A DNA stretch of 35,121 nt from Niabella aurantiaca DSM 17617 (GCF_000374125.1 NZ_KB893636.1:1-35121), one strand, 5' to 3'. Numbered from the stretch's first letter, positions 15,632 to 24,240 are shown. Translations and numbers: made by a program. Notes: generated from the sequence alone by a model not told the origin.

Positions 15632-15736
15632 TAGGGTTTAAGCCAAAGTACGGCGCAAATGTATAAAGAACATAGTAAAGATTTTGTGAAGCTTGAAACT
15701 AAAAACAAGATATTACTTCCAAGCCTGAAAAAAAGT

Positions 15737-16753
15737 ATGAAAAAATTTGTAATTCGGTTTATTCTATTCATAAGTGCAGTGGGTTGTTTTTCGGGTATTT
15801 CTGCGCAGCAGGGTACTTCAGGAGCGAAATCGGGCTCGGTAAAAACGATCATTGTGGATGCAGGACACGGAGGTAATGATGCAGGGGCAAAAGGCTTGCA
15901 GACCACAGAGGCAGCCATTAACCTGCAGGTAGCGCGAAAACTGGCAACGGCCCTGCGCAACCAGCTGAAGGGCATCAATATCCTGGAAACAAGGACCAGT
16001 TCCGCACTTCCCGGGGGGCTGACCAATGCTGTTGCGGCCAACCGGTACCGGGCCGATTTTGCTAACCGCAGTAACGGCGATCTCTTTATTTCCCTGCATT
16101 GCAATGCTGCTGGCAGAAGACCCGGAGGATGGTATATAAAAAAGGTGATCGGAAGGACCCGGCATACAAAAACCGTAACCGTAGGAAGGGGCAAAAAGAG
16201 GCGGAAGGTAAAAAAGACCTATTATGTAAATAAATATGAGGACGTATGGGTAGAAAATAAAGCGAGAGGCACAGAAACCTATATATGGGCAGTGGGAAAG
16301 AATGAACAAAAGGTCAACTCCATGAAGAATATTGATGACGAGGATAAGGATTATTACAATGAGGAGACCGGCGACGGTGCCGATAACCCCCCGCTGCCGG
16401 ACGTTAACGACCCGGCAGAGCGGGTGCGTATGCTGATCTACGCACAGAACTACTTCCGAAAAAGCTATTCCCTCGCTTCCCTGGTGGAAAAGAATTTTAT
16501 TGCCGACGGGCGCCTGAGCCGCGGCGTACAACAGAGGAACCACAAAGGGATCTGGGTGCTTCAGGCTACCGGTATGCCCAGCATCCTTGTGGAAATGGGT
16601 TTTATCAGCAATAAAGAAGACGAAGCATACCTCATCAGCTCCGAAGGACAGGAAGCGATCGTGAACAGCATCCTCTCCGCGGTGAAGACCTATATTGAAA
16701 AATACAGCACCACTGTACCAGGATCCCTGGCATTGGTCAGCAAGGCGGAATAG
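15737..16753 (+). CDS. Exported N-acetylmuramoyl-L-alanine amidase (Amidase_3)
   Basis: Cleaves the amide bond between muramic acid and the stem peptide in the periplasm. The open frame begins at 15659, but the ATG at 15737 starts a proper signal peptide (MKKFVIRFILFISAVGCFSG, cut after ISAQ), giving 338 aa. Zinc ligands and base are present: His44 (DAGHGGND), Glu58 (TTEAAINL), His121 (ISLHCNAAG) and catalytic Glu286 (LVEMGFISN). Between His121 and the conserved RGTETY segment lies a very basic stretch (about 134-161, including GKKRRKVKK). An acidic stretch follows (199-211, IDDEDKDYYNEE). Such insertions may contact glycan or an activator. It is divergent from lptD. Confidence 0.9.
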   Translation: MKKFVIRFILFISAVGCFSGISAQQGTSGAKSGSVKTIIVDAGHGGNDAGAKGLQTTEAAINLQVARKLATALRNQLKGINILETRTSSALPGGLTNAVAANRYRADFANRSNGDLFISLHCNAAGRRPGGWYIKKVIGRTRHTKTVTVGRGKKRRKVKKTYYVNKYEDVWVENKARGTETYIWAVGKNEQKVNSMKNIDDEDKDYYNEETGDGADNPPLPDVNDPAERVRMLIYAQNYFRKSYSLASLVEKNFIADGRLSRGVQQRNHKGIWVLQATGMPSILVEMGFISNKEDEAYLISSEGQEAIVNSILSAVKTYIEKYSTTVPGSLALVSKAE

Positions 16754-16906
16754 ACGGCCCGGCCCCGGATCACTGCATGACACAAAGAATTAACGATTCT
16801 GATGGTGAGTTTTTTGTATAAATACGCAGGTTTTTAGTTTTTTCAGACGTTATTTGCAGAATAATTTGAGTTAATTGGCTTCAGAGAAAATTTAAACCAT
16901 TGTTTC

Positions 16907-17890
16907 ATGAAAATATCAAATGAACTTAAAGTAGGCATTTTAGCTGTATTGGCTATTACAGCGCTTATATTCGGGTTCAGGTTTTTGAAAGGGAAGGATA
17001 TTTTTAATCATAACCCCAAGATTTACGCCATTTTTAAATCAGTCGGAGGACTGGAAAAATCCAATTTTGTAAAGATCAACGGCCTTGCGATCGGATCGGT
17101 TTACAAGATCGAGCCGAACGATGCGAATGTGAACGCTATCCGGGTAACACTGAGCATTACGGAAGACGTGAATATACCGGATAATTCGGTTGCGTATATT
17201 TCGGGGAGTTTGCTGGGTGCATCGGAAGTGGTGATCGATAAGGGGAATTCGACCAAATACCTGGGAGATGAAGATAAGATCAGGACCAAGGTGGAGGAAG
17301 GGCTGCTGGGCAACCTGTCTTCAGAAGCCAAACCTCTGATGGGAAAAGTAAAAACAGTAGCAGATTCACTTACCCTGTTATTGTCGCATTTTAACAATAC
17401 GCTGGACGCGCCCACGCAACGCAACCTGCAGGAAGCGATCGCCCATTTAAAGAATACCATAGCGTCCCTGAACCTTCTATTAACAAGCGTGCAAAGACCC
17501 CTGGCGGCTTCGCTGGACAATATGAGTGTATTTACCGAATCGCTGAAACGCAATAACGGGAAGATAGACCAGATCCTGGGAAATGTAGATACCCTGACCA
17601 GTAACCTGTCCCGGTTGGAGCTGCAGCAGACCATGGATACCTTAACGGCAACCGTGGGCGTATTGCGCGATGCGGTACATAAGATCTCTAGCCCGGATGG
17701 CAGCATCGGGGCAATGATGAGCGACCGGCAATTATACGACCGCCTCAACAAAGTGGCCCTGAGCGCCGAGATCCTGTTGGATGATATCCGGGTTCATCCG
17801 AAACGTTACGTGAATATTTCCGTTTTTGGCAAAAAAAATAAAGCCGGAGAACTTACGGCTCCTGCAATAAAGGACACCGTTCCAGAATAA
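16907..17890 (+). CDS. MCE/MlaD-family lipid-transport protein
   Basis: 327 aa. An N-terminal membrane helix (about 8-27, KVGILAVLAITALIFGFRFL) anchors a single MCE domain (about 37-115), recognisable by YAIFKSVGGLEKSNFVKING, IGSVYKI, and VTLSITEDVNIPDNSVAYIS with GSLLGASEVVID. The rest is an alpha-helical, coiled-coil-prone tail (120-290) such as forms the periplasmic tunnel in MlaD-like proteins. The family moves phospholipids between the membranes. The usual ABC partners (MlaE permease, MlaF ATPase) are not adjacent. Only one base separates it from the downstream OstA-like gene, so the two are co-transcribed. Confidence 0.88.
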   Translation: MKISNELKVGILAVLAITALIFGFRFLKGKDIFNHNPKIYAIFKSVGGLEKSNFVKINGLAIGSVYKIEPNDANVNAIRVTLSITEDVNIPDNSVAYISGSLLGASEVVIDKGNSTKYLGDEDKIRTKVEEGLLGNLSSEAKPLMGKVKTVADSLTLLLSHFNNTLDAPTQRNLQEAIAHLKNTIASLNLLLTSVQRPLAASLDNMSVFTESLKRNNGKIDQILGNVDTLTSNLSRLELQQTMDTLTATVGVLRDAVHKISSPDGSIGAMMSDRQLYDRLNKVALSAEILLDDIRVHPKRYVNISVFGKKNKAGELTAPAIKDTVPE

Positions 17891-17891
17891 C

Positions 17892-19943
17892 ATGCATACC
17901 TCCTTTTTTCCGAAATCCTTTATGCTCTTCCTGTTGCTGATATGGGCAGGAATGATCAGGGCCCAGCAGCCTGTTCCGGCATCGGCGGGTGGCGGGTCCA
18001 TACCTATCGAGATCATTCACGCAGACAGTCTTTCATTAAAAAAGGCAGATGACAGTACCAATCTGACCGTACTGGTGGGACGCGTTGTGATGAAGCAGGG
18101 CGCTACTACGTTTAAATGCGACCGGTGCGTCCGGAACGACCGCACAAGGACCTTTGAAGCCTGGGGCAATGTACATATCAATGACTCGGATACCACGAAT
18201 ATTTATGCGGGCCATTTGCGGTATCTTACAGATAAGCAGATCGCGTACCTGGATAAAAATGTGAAACTGACCGATGGCCATGCCACACTGACCACGCCGG
18301 ACCTGGAGTACAATATGACCACCAATATTGCCACGTATAAGAACGGGGGAAAAGTGGTGAACCAGCGCACCGTGATCACCAGTAAAGAAGCATTTTACTA
18401 TACCGATATTAAAGATGTGTACTTCAAGAAAAACGTTTTGGTAAATGACCCGGGCTACCGGATCACAACCGACTCCCTGATGTACAATACCGAAAATCAG
18501 GTGGCCCGTTTTATTGCATTAACGCATATAAAGGACAGTACCAGTGCCTCCATAGACACCCGCGAGGGATATTACAACCTGAAAAGCGGGGATGCCCAGT
18601 TTGGCCAGCGCCCACTGATCAATGATGGTAAAGGCGTTACGGTAGAAGCCGACAAAGTATCGCTGGACCAGGGATTTGCAAAGGCGGAAGGAAATGCCGT
18701 GGTGATCGATACCATACGGAAAACGACCATCATCGGGAATCTTATTTTTCAGAACCGCGTTACCGAAGCGATCCTGGCGACCTTAAAGCCCCTGATGATC
18801 ATTAAACAGGGGGAAGACTCTATTTTTATTACGGCGGATACCCTGTTCAGCGCAAAGCTCACCGACCTGTACGTATTATCTCCGGCCCTGGGTGGCGACA
18901 GCATCAAGACGGCGCCGGATACCCTGCATCAGAAGCCGGCAGACTCATTGAACATACCGGCGGTCCCGGTGGCCGGCAAAAAAGATTCGCTGGGGTCCAT
19001 TGTAAAAGATACGACCGCTGCTGCGGCCAAAAAAATTAAAGAGGCTCCACAGCCTGCCGTAAAGGACAGCATACCCGGCAAAGCCATCGTGAATGTGCCG
19101 CCGCCGGCATCAGAGAAGGCAATGAAAGATACGGCTGCCGCAGTGGCAAAAAAAGTAACGGCAGAAAAAATAAACGCGATCCCGCTGCCTTCTTCCGCAG
19201 ATCCGCAACATAAGGCCGCTGTTAGGGACAGCATACCCGGCAAAGCCATCGTGGATGTGCCAACGGTATTGGGGAAAGCGGTAAAAGATACAGCAGGCCG
19301 GTCAAAAACGGCTGCCGCCGCTGCAGCTTCAGGAGGCAAAGGCAAGCTGCCGCAAAAGACTCCGGCTTCCAACGACAGCACCAACCGGTATTTTGAAGCT
19401 TTTCATCATGTGAAGATCTTCAGCGATTCGCTTCAGGCCGTTTGCGACAGCCTCTTCTATTCCTTTAAAGATTCAACATTCCGGCTGTACCAGGACCCCG
19501 TGGTTTGGGGCAAAACCAGCCAGGTGAGCGGCGACACCATTCTGTTGCATACAAAAAACAAACAGATCAACCGCTTTGAAGCATTCAAAAAAGGCTTCAT
19601 GATCAATCATATTGAAGACCAGGCCTACAACCAGGTTAAGGCAACCCGCCTCGATGGTTATTTTACAGATGGTAATATGGACTCCGTGCGTGCAAAAGGA
19701 TCGGCAGAATGTATTTATTATGTGCAGGATGCAGACAGCTCTTATATAGGGGTCAATCAGACCACTTCGGATATCCTGGATGCCTATTTTTGGGAGAAGG
19801 AGCTTAAAAAGGTGGTGCTCAGGAGCAATGCCGAAGGAACCCTTTATCCGCTGAAGGATAAATCGCCGGAAGAAATGCGTTTAAAGGATTTCAGATGGCG
19901 TGAGGCTGAGCGGCCCAAATCAAAATATGAACTGATGGAATAA
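17892..19943 (+). CDS. Large OstA-like (LptA-type) periplasmic protein
   Basis: 683 aa with a signal peptide (SFMLFLLLIWAGMIRAQQ). Repeated beta-jellyroll units of the LptA/OstA type occupy about 38-330 (GRVVMKQGATTFKCD; FEAWGNVHINDSD; TADTLFSAKLTDLYVLS) and resume at about 515-650 (VKIFSDSLQAVCDSLFYSFK; DTILLHTKNKQINRFEAFK). Such proteins bind lipid A-type lipids and bridge the periplasm. A low-complexity Ala/Lys/Pro-rich stretch (about 335-510) contains a duplicated DSIPGKAIV unit. It lies downstream of the MCE gene with one base between, hinting at a shared role in lipid traffic. It is far longer than LptA of E. coli (185 aa), as is usual for Bacteroidota OstA-like proteins. Confidence 0.85.
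   Translation: MHTSFFPKSFMLFLLLIWAGMIRAQQPVPASAGGGSIPIEIIHADSLSLKKADDSTNLTVLVGRVVMKQGATTFKCDRCVRNDRTRTFEAWGNVHINDSDTTNIYAGHLRYLTDKQIAYLDKNVKLTDGHATLTTPDLEYNMTTNIATYKNGGKVVNQRTVITSKEAFYYTDIKDVYFKKNVLVNDPGYRITTDSLMYNTENQVARFIALTHIKDSTSASIDTREGYYNLKSGDAQFGQRPLINDGKGVTVEADKVSLDQGFAKAEGNAVVIDTIRKTTIIGNLIFQNRVTEAILATLKPLMIIKQGEDSIFITADTLFSAKLTDLYVLSPALGGDSIKTAPDTLHQKPADSLNIPAVPVAGKKDSLGSIVKDTTAAAAKKIKEAPQPAVKDSIPGKAIVNVPPPASEKAMKDTAAAVAKKVTAEKINAIPLPSSADPQHKAAVRDSIPGKAIVDVPTVLGKAVKDTAGRSKTAAAAAASGGKGKLPQKTPASNDSTNRYFEAFHHVKIFSDSLQAVCDSLFYSFKDSTFRLYQDPVVWGKTSQVSGDTILLHTKNKQINRFEAFKKGFMINHIEDQAYNQVKATRLDGYFTDGNMDSVRAKGSAECIYYVQDADSSYIGVNQTTSDILDAYFWEKELKKVVLRSNAEGTLYPLKDKSPEEMRLKDFRWREAERPKSKYELME
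19064..19091 (+). repeat. 28-bp direct repeat inside the OstA-like gene, copy 1
   Basis: GGACAGCATACCCGGCAAAG plus CCATCGTG is identical to 19226-19253. The copies are 162 bases apart, a multiple of three. Both encode DSIPGKAIV followed by N/D-VP, in the low-complexity linker. Confidence 0.75.
19226..19253 (+). repeat. 28-bp direct repeat inside the OstA-like gene, copy 2
   Basis: Second identical copy, 162 bases after the first and in the same frame. The sequence between copies also shows related KD-TAA/AVAKK units, which points to an ancestral 54-codon tandem duplication. Confidence 0.75.
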
Positions 19944-19978
19944 ATGACCTGTTAGGTCTCTAAGACCTAACAGGTCAT
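19944..19978. repeat. Perfect 15-bp-stem palindromic element after the OstA-like gene
   Basis: ATGACCTGTTAGGTC (19944-19958) and its exact complement GACCTAACAGGTCAT (19964-19978) flank the loop TCTAA. It begins at the base after the OstA-like stop codon. No T-run follows on either strand, so it is not a standard intrinsic terminator. Similar GACCTAACAGGTC palindromes recur in Bacteroidota from general experience, so it is probably a dispersed palindromic repeat that may also stabilise the 3' end of the mRNA. Confidence 0.7.
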
Positions 19979-20001
19979 CTGTGCCGTTAATGGTTGCTCT
20001 G

Positions 20002-20205
20002 TCAGGCTTTTTTGTCCGTTACGATGTAGCATTCCCTGCCGTCAATGATTTCAATATGCCAGATCCATTCCGAAATATTAAAACTGGTCGTTTTGCCCGC
20101 TAAATGGACGATGGCATCTGCTGTAAAACTTATATGATTCAAGAAAGCCGATTGATGAGCATCCTTTTCAGGCCGCTGGATTTTATCATCTAAAAGCACT
20201 CTCAT
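20002..20205 (-). CDS. Small hypothetical protein
   Basis: 67 aa from the ATG at 20205; the frame is open a further 20 codons upstream to an ATG at 20265. The shorter start is preferred because AGGAG (in ACAGGAGCC) sits just before it. The sequence (ISEWIWHIEIIDGRECYIVT near the C-terminus) has mixed strand-helix character, no membrane segment and no family that I recognise. It is isolated between the palindromic element and trpB, on the opposite strand to both neighbours. It may be a real orphan gene or chance. Confidence 0.4.
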   Translation of the reverse strand: MRVLLDDKIQRPEKDAHQSAFLNHISFTADAIVHLAGKTTSFNISEWIWHIEIIDGRECYIVTDKKA

Positions 20206-20432
20206 GGCTCCTGTTTGTGTTATAAGTGGGCTGCATAAATATACGCCATGGAAAAGGGGAATCAAAATTTTTCTTTAGCTGCACTAAAACGAGGCTTATT
20301 GCCACTGATTCTGAGGTATTAAAGCTTAGAGGAGGCAAGCCCGGCAGAATGCCCCGGAAAAAGATCCGGGATCCGCGGCAGCAGGATGCCCCGTTTTACA
20401 TTTCCGCGCCTCCCTTATCCCCGCATTTCCTG

Positions 20433-20440
20433 TATCTTTA
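20433..20440 (+). promoter_or_regulatory. -7 promoter element TATCTTTA of trpB
   Basis: TAnnTTTA variant of the Bacteroidota -7 element, 31 bases before the trpB ATG at 20472. No leader peptide with Trp codons and no attenuator are seen in the gap. Confidence 0.45.
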
Positions 20441-20471
20441 CGCCTCATCAAAAAATACGTCGGAGAATAAA

Positions 20472-21662
20472 ATGCAGGCATCATATAAACAGCCGGATGA
20501 ACAGGGATATTACGGGGAATTTGGAGGCGCATATATCCCGGAAATGTTATACCGGAATGTGGAAGAATTGCGGGAGAACTATTTGAAGATCATTGCAGAC
20601 GCCGCTTTTCAGCAGGAATACAAACTTTTGCTCGCAGATTATGCGGGGAGGCCAACGCCGCTTTATTATGCCTCCCGGCTGAGTGAAAAATACAAGACCC
20701 ATGTGTACCTTAAGCGGGAGGATCTTTGCCATACCGGGGCACATAAAGTGAACAATACCATCGGACAGATCCTGGTAGCGGAGCGCTTGGGGAAAAAAAG
20801 GATCATTGCGGAGACCGGCGCCGGGCAGCATGGGGTGGCCACTGCTACCGTATGCGCGCTGAAGGGGCTGGAGTGTATTGTGTATATGGGAGAAAAAGAT
20901 ATTGAGCGCCAGGCGCCCAACGTAGCCCGGATGAAAATGCTGGGCGCTACCGTTATACCGGCAAAAAGCGGGAGCAAGACATTAAAAGATGCAACCAACG
21001 AAGCCATCCGGGACTGGATCAACAACCCGAATGATACGTTTTATATTATCGGCAGCGTGGTGGGGCCCCATCCGTACCCGGATATGGTAGCCCGCTTTCA
21101 AAGCGTGATCAGCAAAGAAATAAGAGCCCAGCTGGCGGAGAAGACCGGTTCGGAACTGCCCGATGCGGTGATGGCCTGCGTGGGCGGCGGCAGTAATGCG
21201 GCCGGTACCTTTTATCACTTTTTAGACGAGCCTTCTGTGGGCATCTATGCTGTAGAAGCGGCCGGCTGCGGCATTGATACGGATAAAAGCGCAGTTGCTA
21301 CCCAGCTGGGGAAGCCCGGCATCCTGCACGGCAGCAGGAGCTACCTGATGCAAACAGCGGATGGCCAGGTGGAAGAGCCCTACAGCATTTCAGCAGGCCT
21401 GGATTATCCGGGCATCGGTCCCATGCATGCCAACCTGTTTGTGACCGGCCGGGGCAATTTTCTGAATGCCACCGACCAGGAGGCACTGGACGCAGCGTTT
21501 GAACTGGCCAGACTGGAAGGTATCATCCCGGCGTTGGAGAGCGCGCATGCACTGGCGGCACTTAAGAAAGTATCATTTGCAAAAGACGATAATATTGTCA
21601 TTTGCCTTAGTGGCCGGGGCGATAAGGATATGGAAACCTATATGAAAGCAATGGGTAAATAA
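20472..21662 (+). CDS. trpB: Tryptophan synthase beta chain
   Basis: Joins indole and serine to make tryptophan in a PLP reaction, in the alpha2-beta2 complex with TrpA. The frame is open from 20226, but the ATG at 20472 gives 396 aa, the normal length, beginning [19 protein letters not shown] as in family members. The PLP lysine is Lys92 (HTGAHKVNN), the catalytic acid Glu115 (AETGAGQHG), and the phosphate loop GGGSNA is at 239-244. The 5' extension lacks homology character and overlaps the promoter element at 20433. trpA follows after a 244-base gap that holds a decayed gene. The rest of the tryptophan pathway genes are not in this window. Confidence 0.96.
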   Translation: MQASYKQPDEQGYYGEFGGAYIPEMLYRNVEELRENYLKIIADAAFQQEYKLLLADYAGRPTPLYYASRLSEKYKTHVYLKREDLCHTGAHKVNNTIGQILVAERLGKKRIIAETGAGQHGVATATVCALKGLECIVYMGEKDIERQAPNVARMKMLGATVIPAKSGSKTLKDATNEAIRDWINNPNDTFYIIGSVVGPHPYPDMVARFQSVISKEIRAQLAEKTGSELPDAVMACVGGGSNAAGTFYHFLDEPSVGIYAVEAAGCGIDTDKSAVATQLGKPGILHGSRSYLMQTADGQVEEPYSISAGLDYPGIGPMHANLFVTGRGNFLNATDQEALDAAFELARLEGIIPALESAHALAALKKVSFAKDDNIVICLSGRGDKDMETYMKAMGK

Positions 21663-21694
21663 AAGTGCAGCGTTATCGTATAAGTTGTTAAACC

Positions 21695-21859
21695 ATGGGA
21701 TTGGTATACGCAGGCATGGAATTGATCAATAAGGATGATACGGCATTAGCCGGAAGGCATATGATCGGCGAGGAGGAAGTATGGCGCATCCATCCCAGAG
21801 TACAGGAACCTGTTGTGAACCCTGAGCACCCCAATTATGCTGTTTTAAAAATGAAGTAA
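21695..21859 (+). pseudogene. Remnant of a clan AA aspartic protease with in-frame internal deletion
   Basis: A 54-codon ORF with ATG start and TAA stop. Its N-terminal part (MGLVYAGMELINKDDTALAG, RHMIGEEEVWR) resembles the start of small retropepsin-like (clan AA) aspartic proteases, which usually read MG.VYADIELIN.EDLAL.RR..IGE.E.KR. Its C-terminal part (IHPRVQEPVVNPEHPNYAVL) resembles the end of the same proteins (..P..QEL.VNPEHP..A..K). The central 70 or so residues, including the catalytic DTG, are missing at a junction near EVWR/IHPR. The frame is kept, so it could still be translated, but it cannot be a protease. Comparison is from memory of the family. It sits between trpB and trpA, in the same direction. 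Confidence 0.65.
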
Positions 21860-21906
21860 CAGCTCTGCATAGTTAAAAAAGAGCGGTATTAATAAAAGGA
21901 TTTTTG

Positions 21907-22677
21907 ATGAGCCGGTTAAAAGACATATTTGCACAAAAAGAGAAGAAAGTATTGAATGTATATTGCACGGCGGGTTTCCCCGGTGTGAACAGCACCCTGC
22001 CGGTTATGGAGGCCCTGCAGGAGAACGGGGCCGACATCATTGAGCTGGGTATGCCGTACAGCGATCCGCTGGCAGACGGGGAAGTGATCCAGAACAGCAG
22101 CACGATTGCCCTGGAGGGCGGCATGACCCTTTCCCGGTTGTTTGAACAGTTAAAAGAAATGCGTTCCCGGATCCGGGTTCCGGTAGTGCTGATGGGCTAT
22201 ATGAACCCGGTATTGCAATATGGCTTTGAAAGATTTTGCGCGGATGCAGCGGCCGCCGGTGTAGACGGACTGATCCTGCCGGACCTGCCGCCTTTTGAAT
22301 TTGAAACCTCCTATAAAGCGATCGTAGATCAATACGGGCTTGACTTTATTTTCCTGGTAACCCCCGAAACCCCGGAAACGCGGGTCCGGAAACTGGATGC
22401 CCTCAGCAGCGGTTTTCTGTATGCGGTGTCCTCTTCTTCCACCACGGGTAATGCAAAGGATTTCACCGCCGTGGAACAATACCTGGAGCGCTTACAGGGA
22501 TATCAGCTAAAAAACCCGGTGCTGGTTGGTTTTGGAATAAAGGATAAAGAAACATTTTCACGTGCCTGTAAATATGCAAACGGGGCGATCATCGGCTCTG
22601 CCTATATAAAAGCCCTGGAGGGTAAAACGGATGTAACTGCAGCTACCCATGAATTTATCAAAAACGTTTTGAACTGA
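21907..22677 (+). CDS. trpA: Tryptophan synthase alpha chain
   Basis: Splits indole-3-glycerol phosphate to indole and glyceraldehyde-3-phosphate, passing indole to TrpB through a tunnel. 256 aa from the ATG at 21907; a TTG immediately before it (21904) is in frame but unnecessary. Catalytic residues Glu46 (IIELGMPYSDP) and Asp57 (LADGEVIQ) match Glu49 and Asp60 of the Salmonella enzyme. The phosphate-binding end shows FGIKDKETFSRACKYANGAI and IGSAYIKAL. A short TIM barrel, full length, no damage. It probably shares its transcript with trpB despite the intervening remnant, since no terminator is evident between them. Confidence 0.96.
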   Translation: MSRLKDIFAQKEKKVLNVYCTAGFPGVNSTLPVMEALQENGADIIELGMPYSDPLADGEVIQNSSTIALEGGMTLSRLFEQLKEMRSRIRVPVVLMGYMNPVLQYGFERFCADAAAAGVDGLILPDLPPFEFETSYKAIVDQYGLDFIFLVTPETPETRVRKLDALSSGFLYAVSSSSTTGNAKDFTAVEQYLERLQGYQLKNPVLVGFGIKDKETFSRACKYANGAIIGSAYIKALEGKTDVTAATHEFIKNVLN

Positions 22678-22678
22678 C

Positions 22679-22696
22679 CCGGTAACAAATTACCGG
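22679..22696 (+). other. Small hairpin after trpA
   Basis: CCGGTAA (22679-22685) and TTACCGG (22690-22696) form a 7-bp stem with a CAAA loop, two bases after the trpA stop codon. It is followed by A residues, not T, so it is at best a weak or Rho-dependent stop. Confidence 0.3.
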
Positions 22697-22947
22697 AAAA
22701 ACATGCGTACCCGTCTGCGGCGACAGGAACTTTCCTTATTAATATTTTGCTAAAATAGAGCAAGATGCCGGATCGCCTGTGATGATGAATGCCGGAAAAT
22801 CAATCGGTTATAACGGGCGCTACCGGTACAGGCAACGGATCGCCGGTTTTGTGCAATATTGTTTGGAGACGATGCAACAAATAAACCGTAATCTTGTTTT
22901 ACAGAGAAGTATTCACCAAATGGCATTCAAAAAAATCACAGATCTAA

Positions 22948-24021
22948 ATGAATAAAATCAGTCTTTTTCTTGCATTGATATTGCCGGTTTGCACGATGGC
23001 TCAAAAATTAACCATAACGGGCAATGTAGAAGGATTGCCGGATAACACGGCTGTAGTATTGATCGACCTGGAAAATGCTTCTGCCACACTGGGAGAAGCC
23101 AAATCCAAAGGTGGAAATTTTGTACTGTCCGGTAAGCTCGAAGCGCCGGCGATCCTGGGGCTGATGGTTGGTGATACCATGAAAACGGCTGTATTCCTTG
23201 GCAATGAAAATGTAAAAGTATCGGGATCGGTAAAAACAAAGATGGACGACTGGAAATTTACCGGCTCCAAAACGCAGGATGATTTTACGGAATTCCAGGA
23301 TCTGTTTATCCCGAAATTTGAAAAGATCAACCAGTTGGGCATAGCGCTGCAATCAGGCATGGGCAGCGACAGCCTGAGCAATGCAATGAAAAGCCAGGTA
23401 GATGATATCCAGGAAAGCGTGGACCTGTTTATAAAAAAGCACCCGTCGTCCCCGGTAAGCGCCATGGCGATCTTGTCGACGATCGGTTTTACCGAGGATG
23501 TATCGCTCCTGGAAAAACGGGCAAATGCACTGACCCGGGAGGCAATGGGTACTGCCATGGGCGGGCAATTGAAGAAGGCCCTGGTAGATGCCCGGTTTAA
23601 CGCTGTGGGAAGTGTTGCCACCGATTTTATGCAGAAAGATACCAGCGGTAAGGATGTTTCCCTGGCCCAGTTCCGGGGTAAATATGTGCTGGTGGATTTT
23701 TGGGCAAGCTGGTGCGGGCCCTGCCGCAGGGAGAATGTGAACCTGGTAAAGACCTTCAACAAATATAAAGACAGGAACTTTACGGTACTGGGCGTATCGC
23801 TGGATGAAGAGAAGGATCGCTGGCTGGCGGCTATAAAAAAGGATGAACTTGCATGGACGCAGGTAAGCGATCTGAAAGGATGGGAAAATGAAGTTGCCCA
23901 GAAGTACCGCATTACTGCCATTCCCCGAAACCTGCTGCTGGGGCCTGATGGAAAGATCCTGGCAAAGGACCTGCGCGGGGAAGACCTGGATGGTAAGCTG
24001 GAGGCGTTGCTGGGCAAATAA
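22948..24021 (+). CDS. Exported TlpA-type thioredoxin with N-terminal DUF4369-like domain
   Basis: 357 aa. A signal peptide (MNKISLFLALILPVCTMAQ) is followed by a beta-rich N-terminal domain resembling DUF4369 (about 20-115; TITGNVEGLPDNTAVVLIDL), a helical middle part, and a thioredoxin-fold domain from about 225. The redox motif is WCGPC with Cys256 and Cys259; the cis-proline is Pro326 (ITAIPRNLL). Members of this group act as periplasmic thiol-disulfide reductases in Bacteroidota. It is transcribed alone. A 57-codon open frame (22782-22955) overlaps its start by eight bases but lacks protein character. Substrate partners are unknown. Confidence 0.9.
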   Translation: MNKISLFLALILPVCTMAQKLTITGNVEGLPDNTAVVLIDLENASATLGEAKSKGGNFVLSGKLEAPAILGLMVGDTMKTAVFLGNENVKVSGSVKTKMDDWKFTGSKTQDDFTEFQDLFIPKFEKINQLGIALQSGMGSDSLSNAMKSQVDDIQESVDLFIKKHPSSPVSAMAILSTIGFTEDVSLLEKRANALTREAMGTAMGGQLKKALVDARFNAVGSVATDFMQKDTSGKDVSLAQFRGKYVLVDFWASWCGPCRRENVNLVKTFNKYKDRNFTVLGVSLDEEKDRWLAAIKKDELAWTQVSDLKGWENEVAQKYRITAIPRNLLLGPDGKILAKDLRGEDLDGKLEALLGK

Positions 24022-24240
24022 ACGATTGCCGCGAGGATGCCGCCTGTGTATTTTGCACAGGTCCCGCTATGTGTTGCGATCAGCCAAACGGGGAATTGCT
24101 TTTTTATGGGACAGGCTGCTGACTACTGCTCTTCTCAAATTTTTCCGGAAAGCCCTGCCGCACCCGGTGGTTTCAGGGGCACCATACCGTTTTTTATAAT
24201 AAGGGCGCGCACCGCGTAATATATTCATTATATTTAAACT

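Noticed and set aside
15637-15650. TACTTTG upstream of lptD on the minus strand as a -7 element
   Set aside because: Spacing inside the element is one base short of TAnnTTTG, so it was not annotated.
20226-20471. 82-codon N-terminal extension of trpB
   Set aside because: It crosses the promoter -7 element, lacks conserved character, and the shorter form has the normal TrpB length and N-terminus.
22782-22955. 57-aa open frame beginning ATGATGAAT and overlapping the start of the TlpA-type gene by eight bases
   Set aside because: The overlap looks like coupling, but the translation has no recognisable features, no ribosome site and a length expected by chance in a gap of this size.
23001-24017. 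338-aa minus-strand open frame across the TlpA-type gene
   Set aside because: Ser/Arg/Pro-rich translation antisense to a clear thioredoxin gene; a shadow frame.
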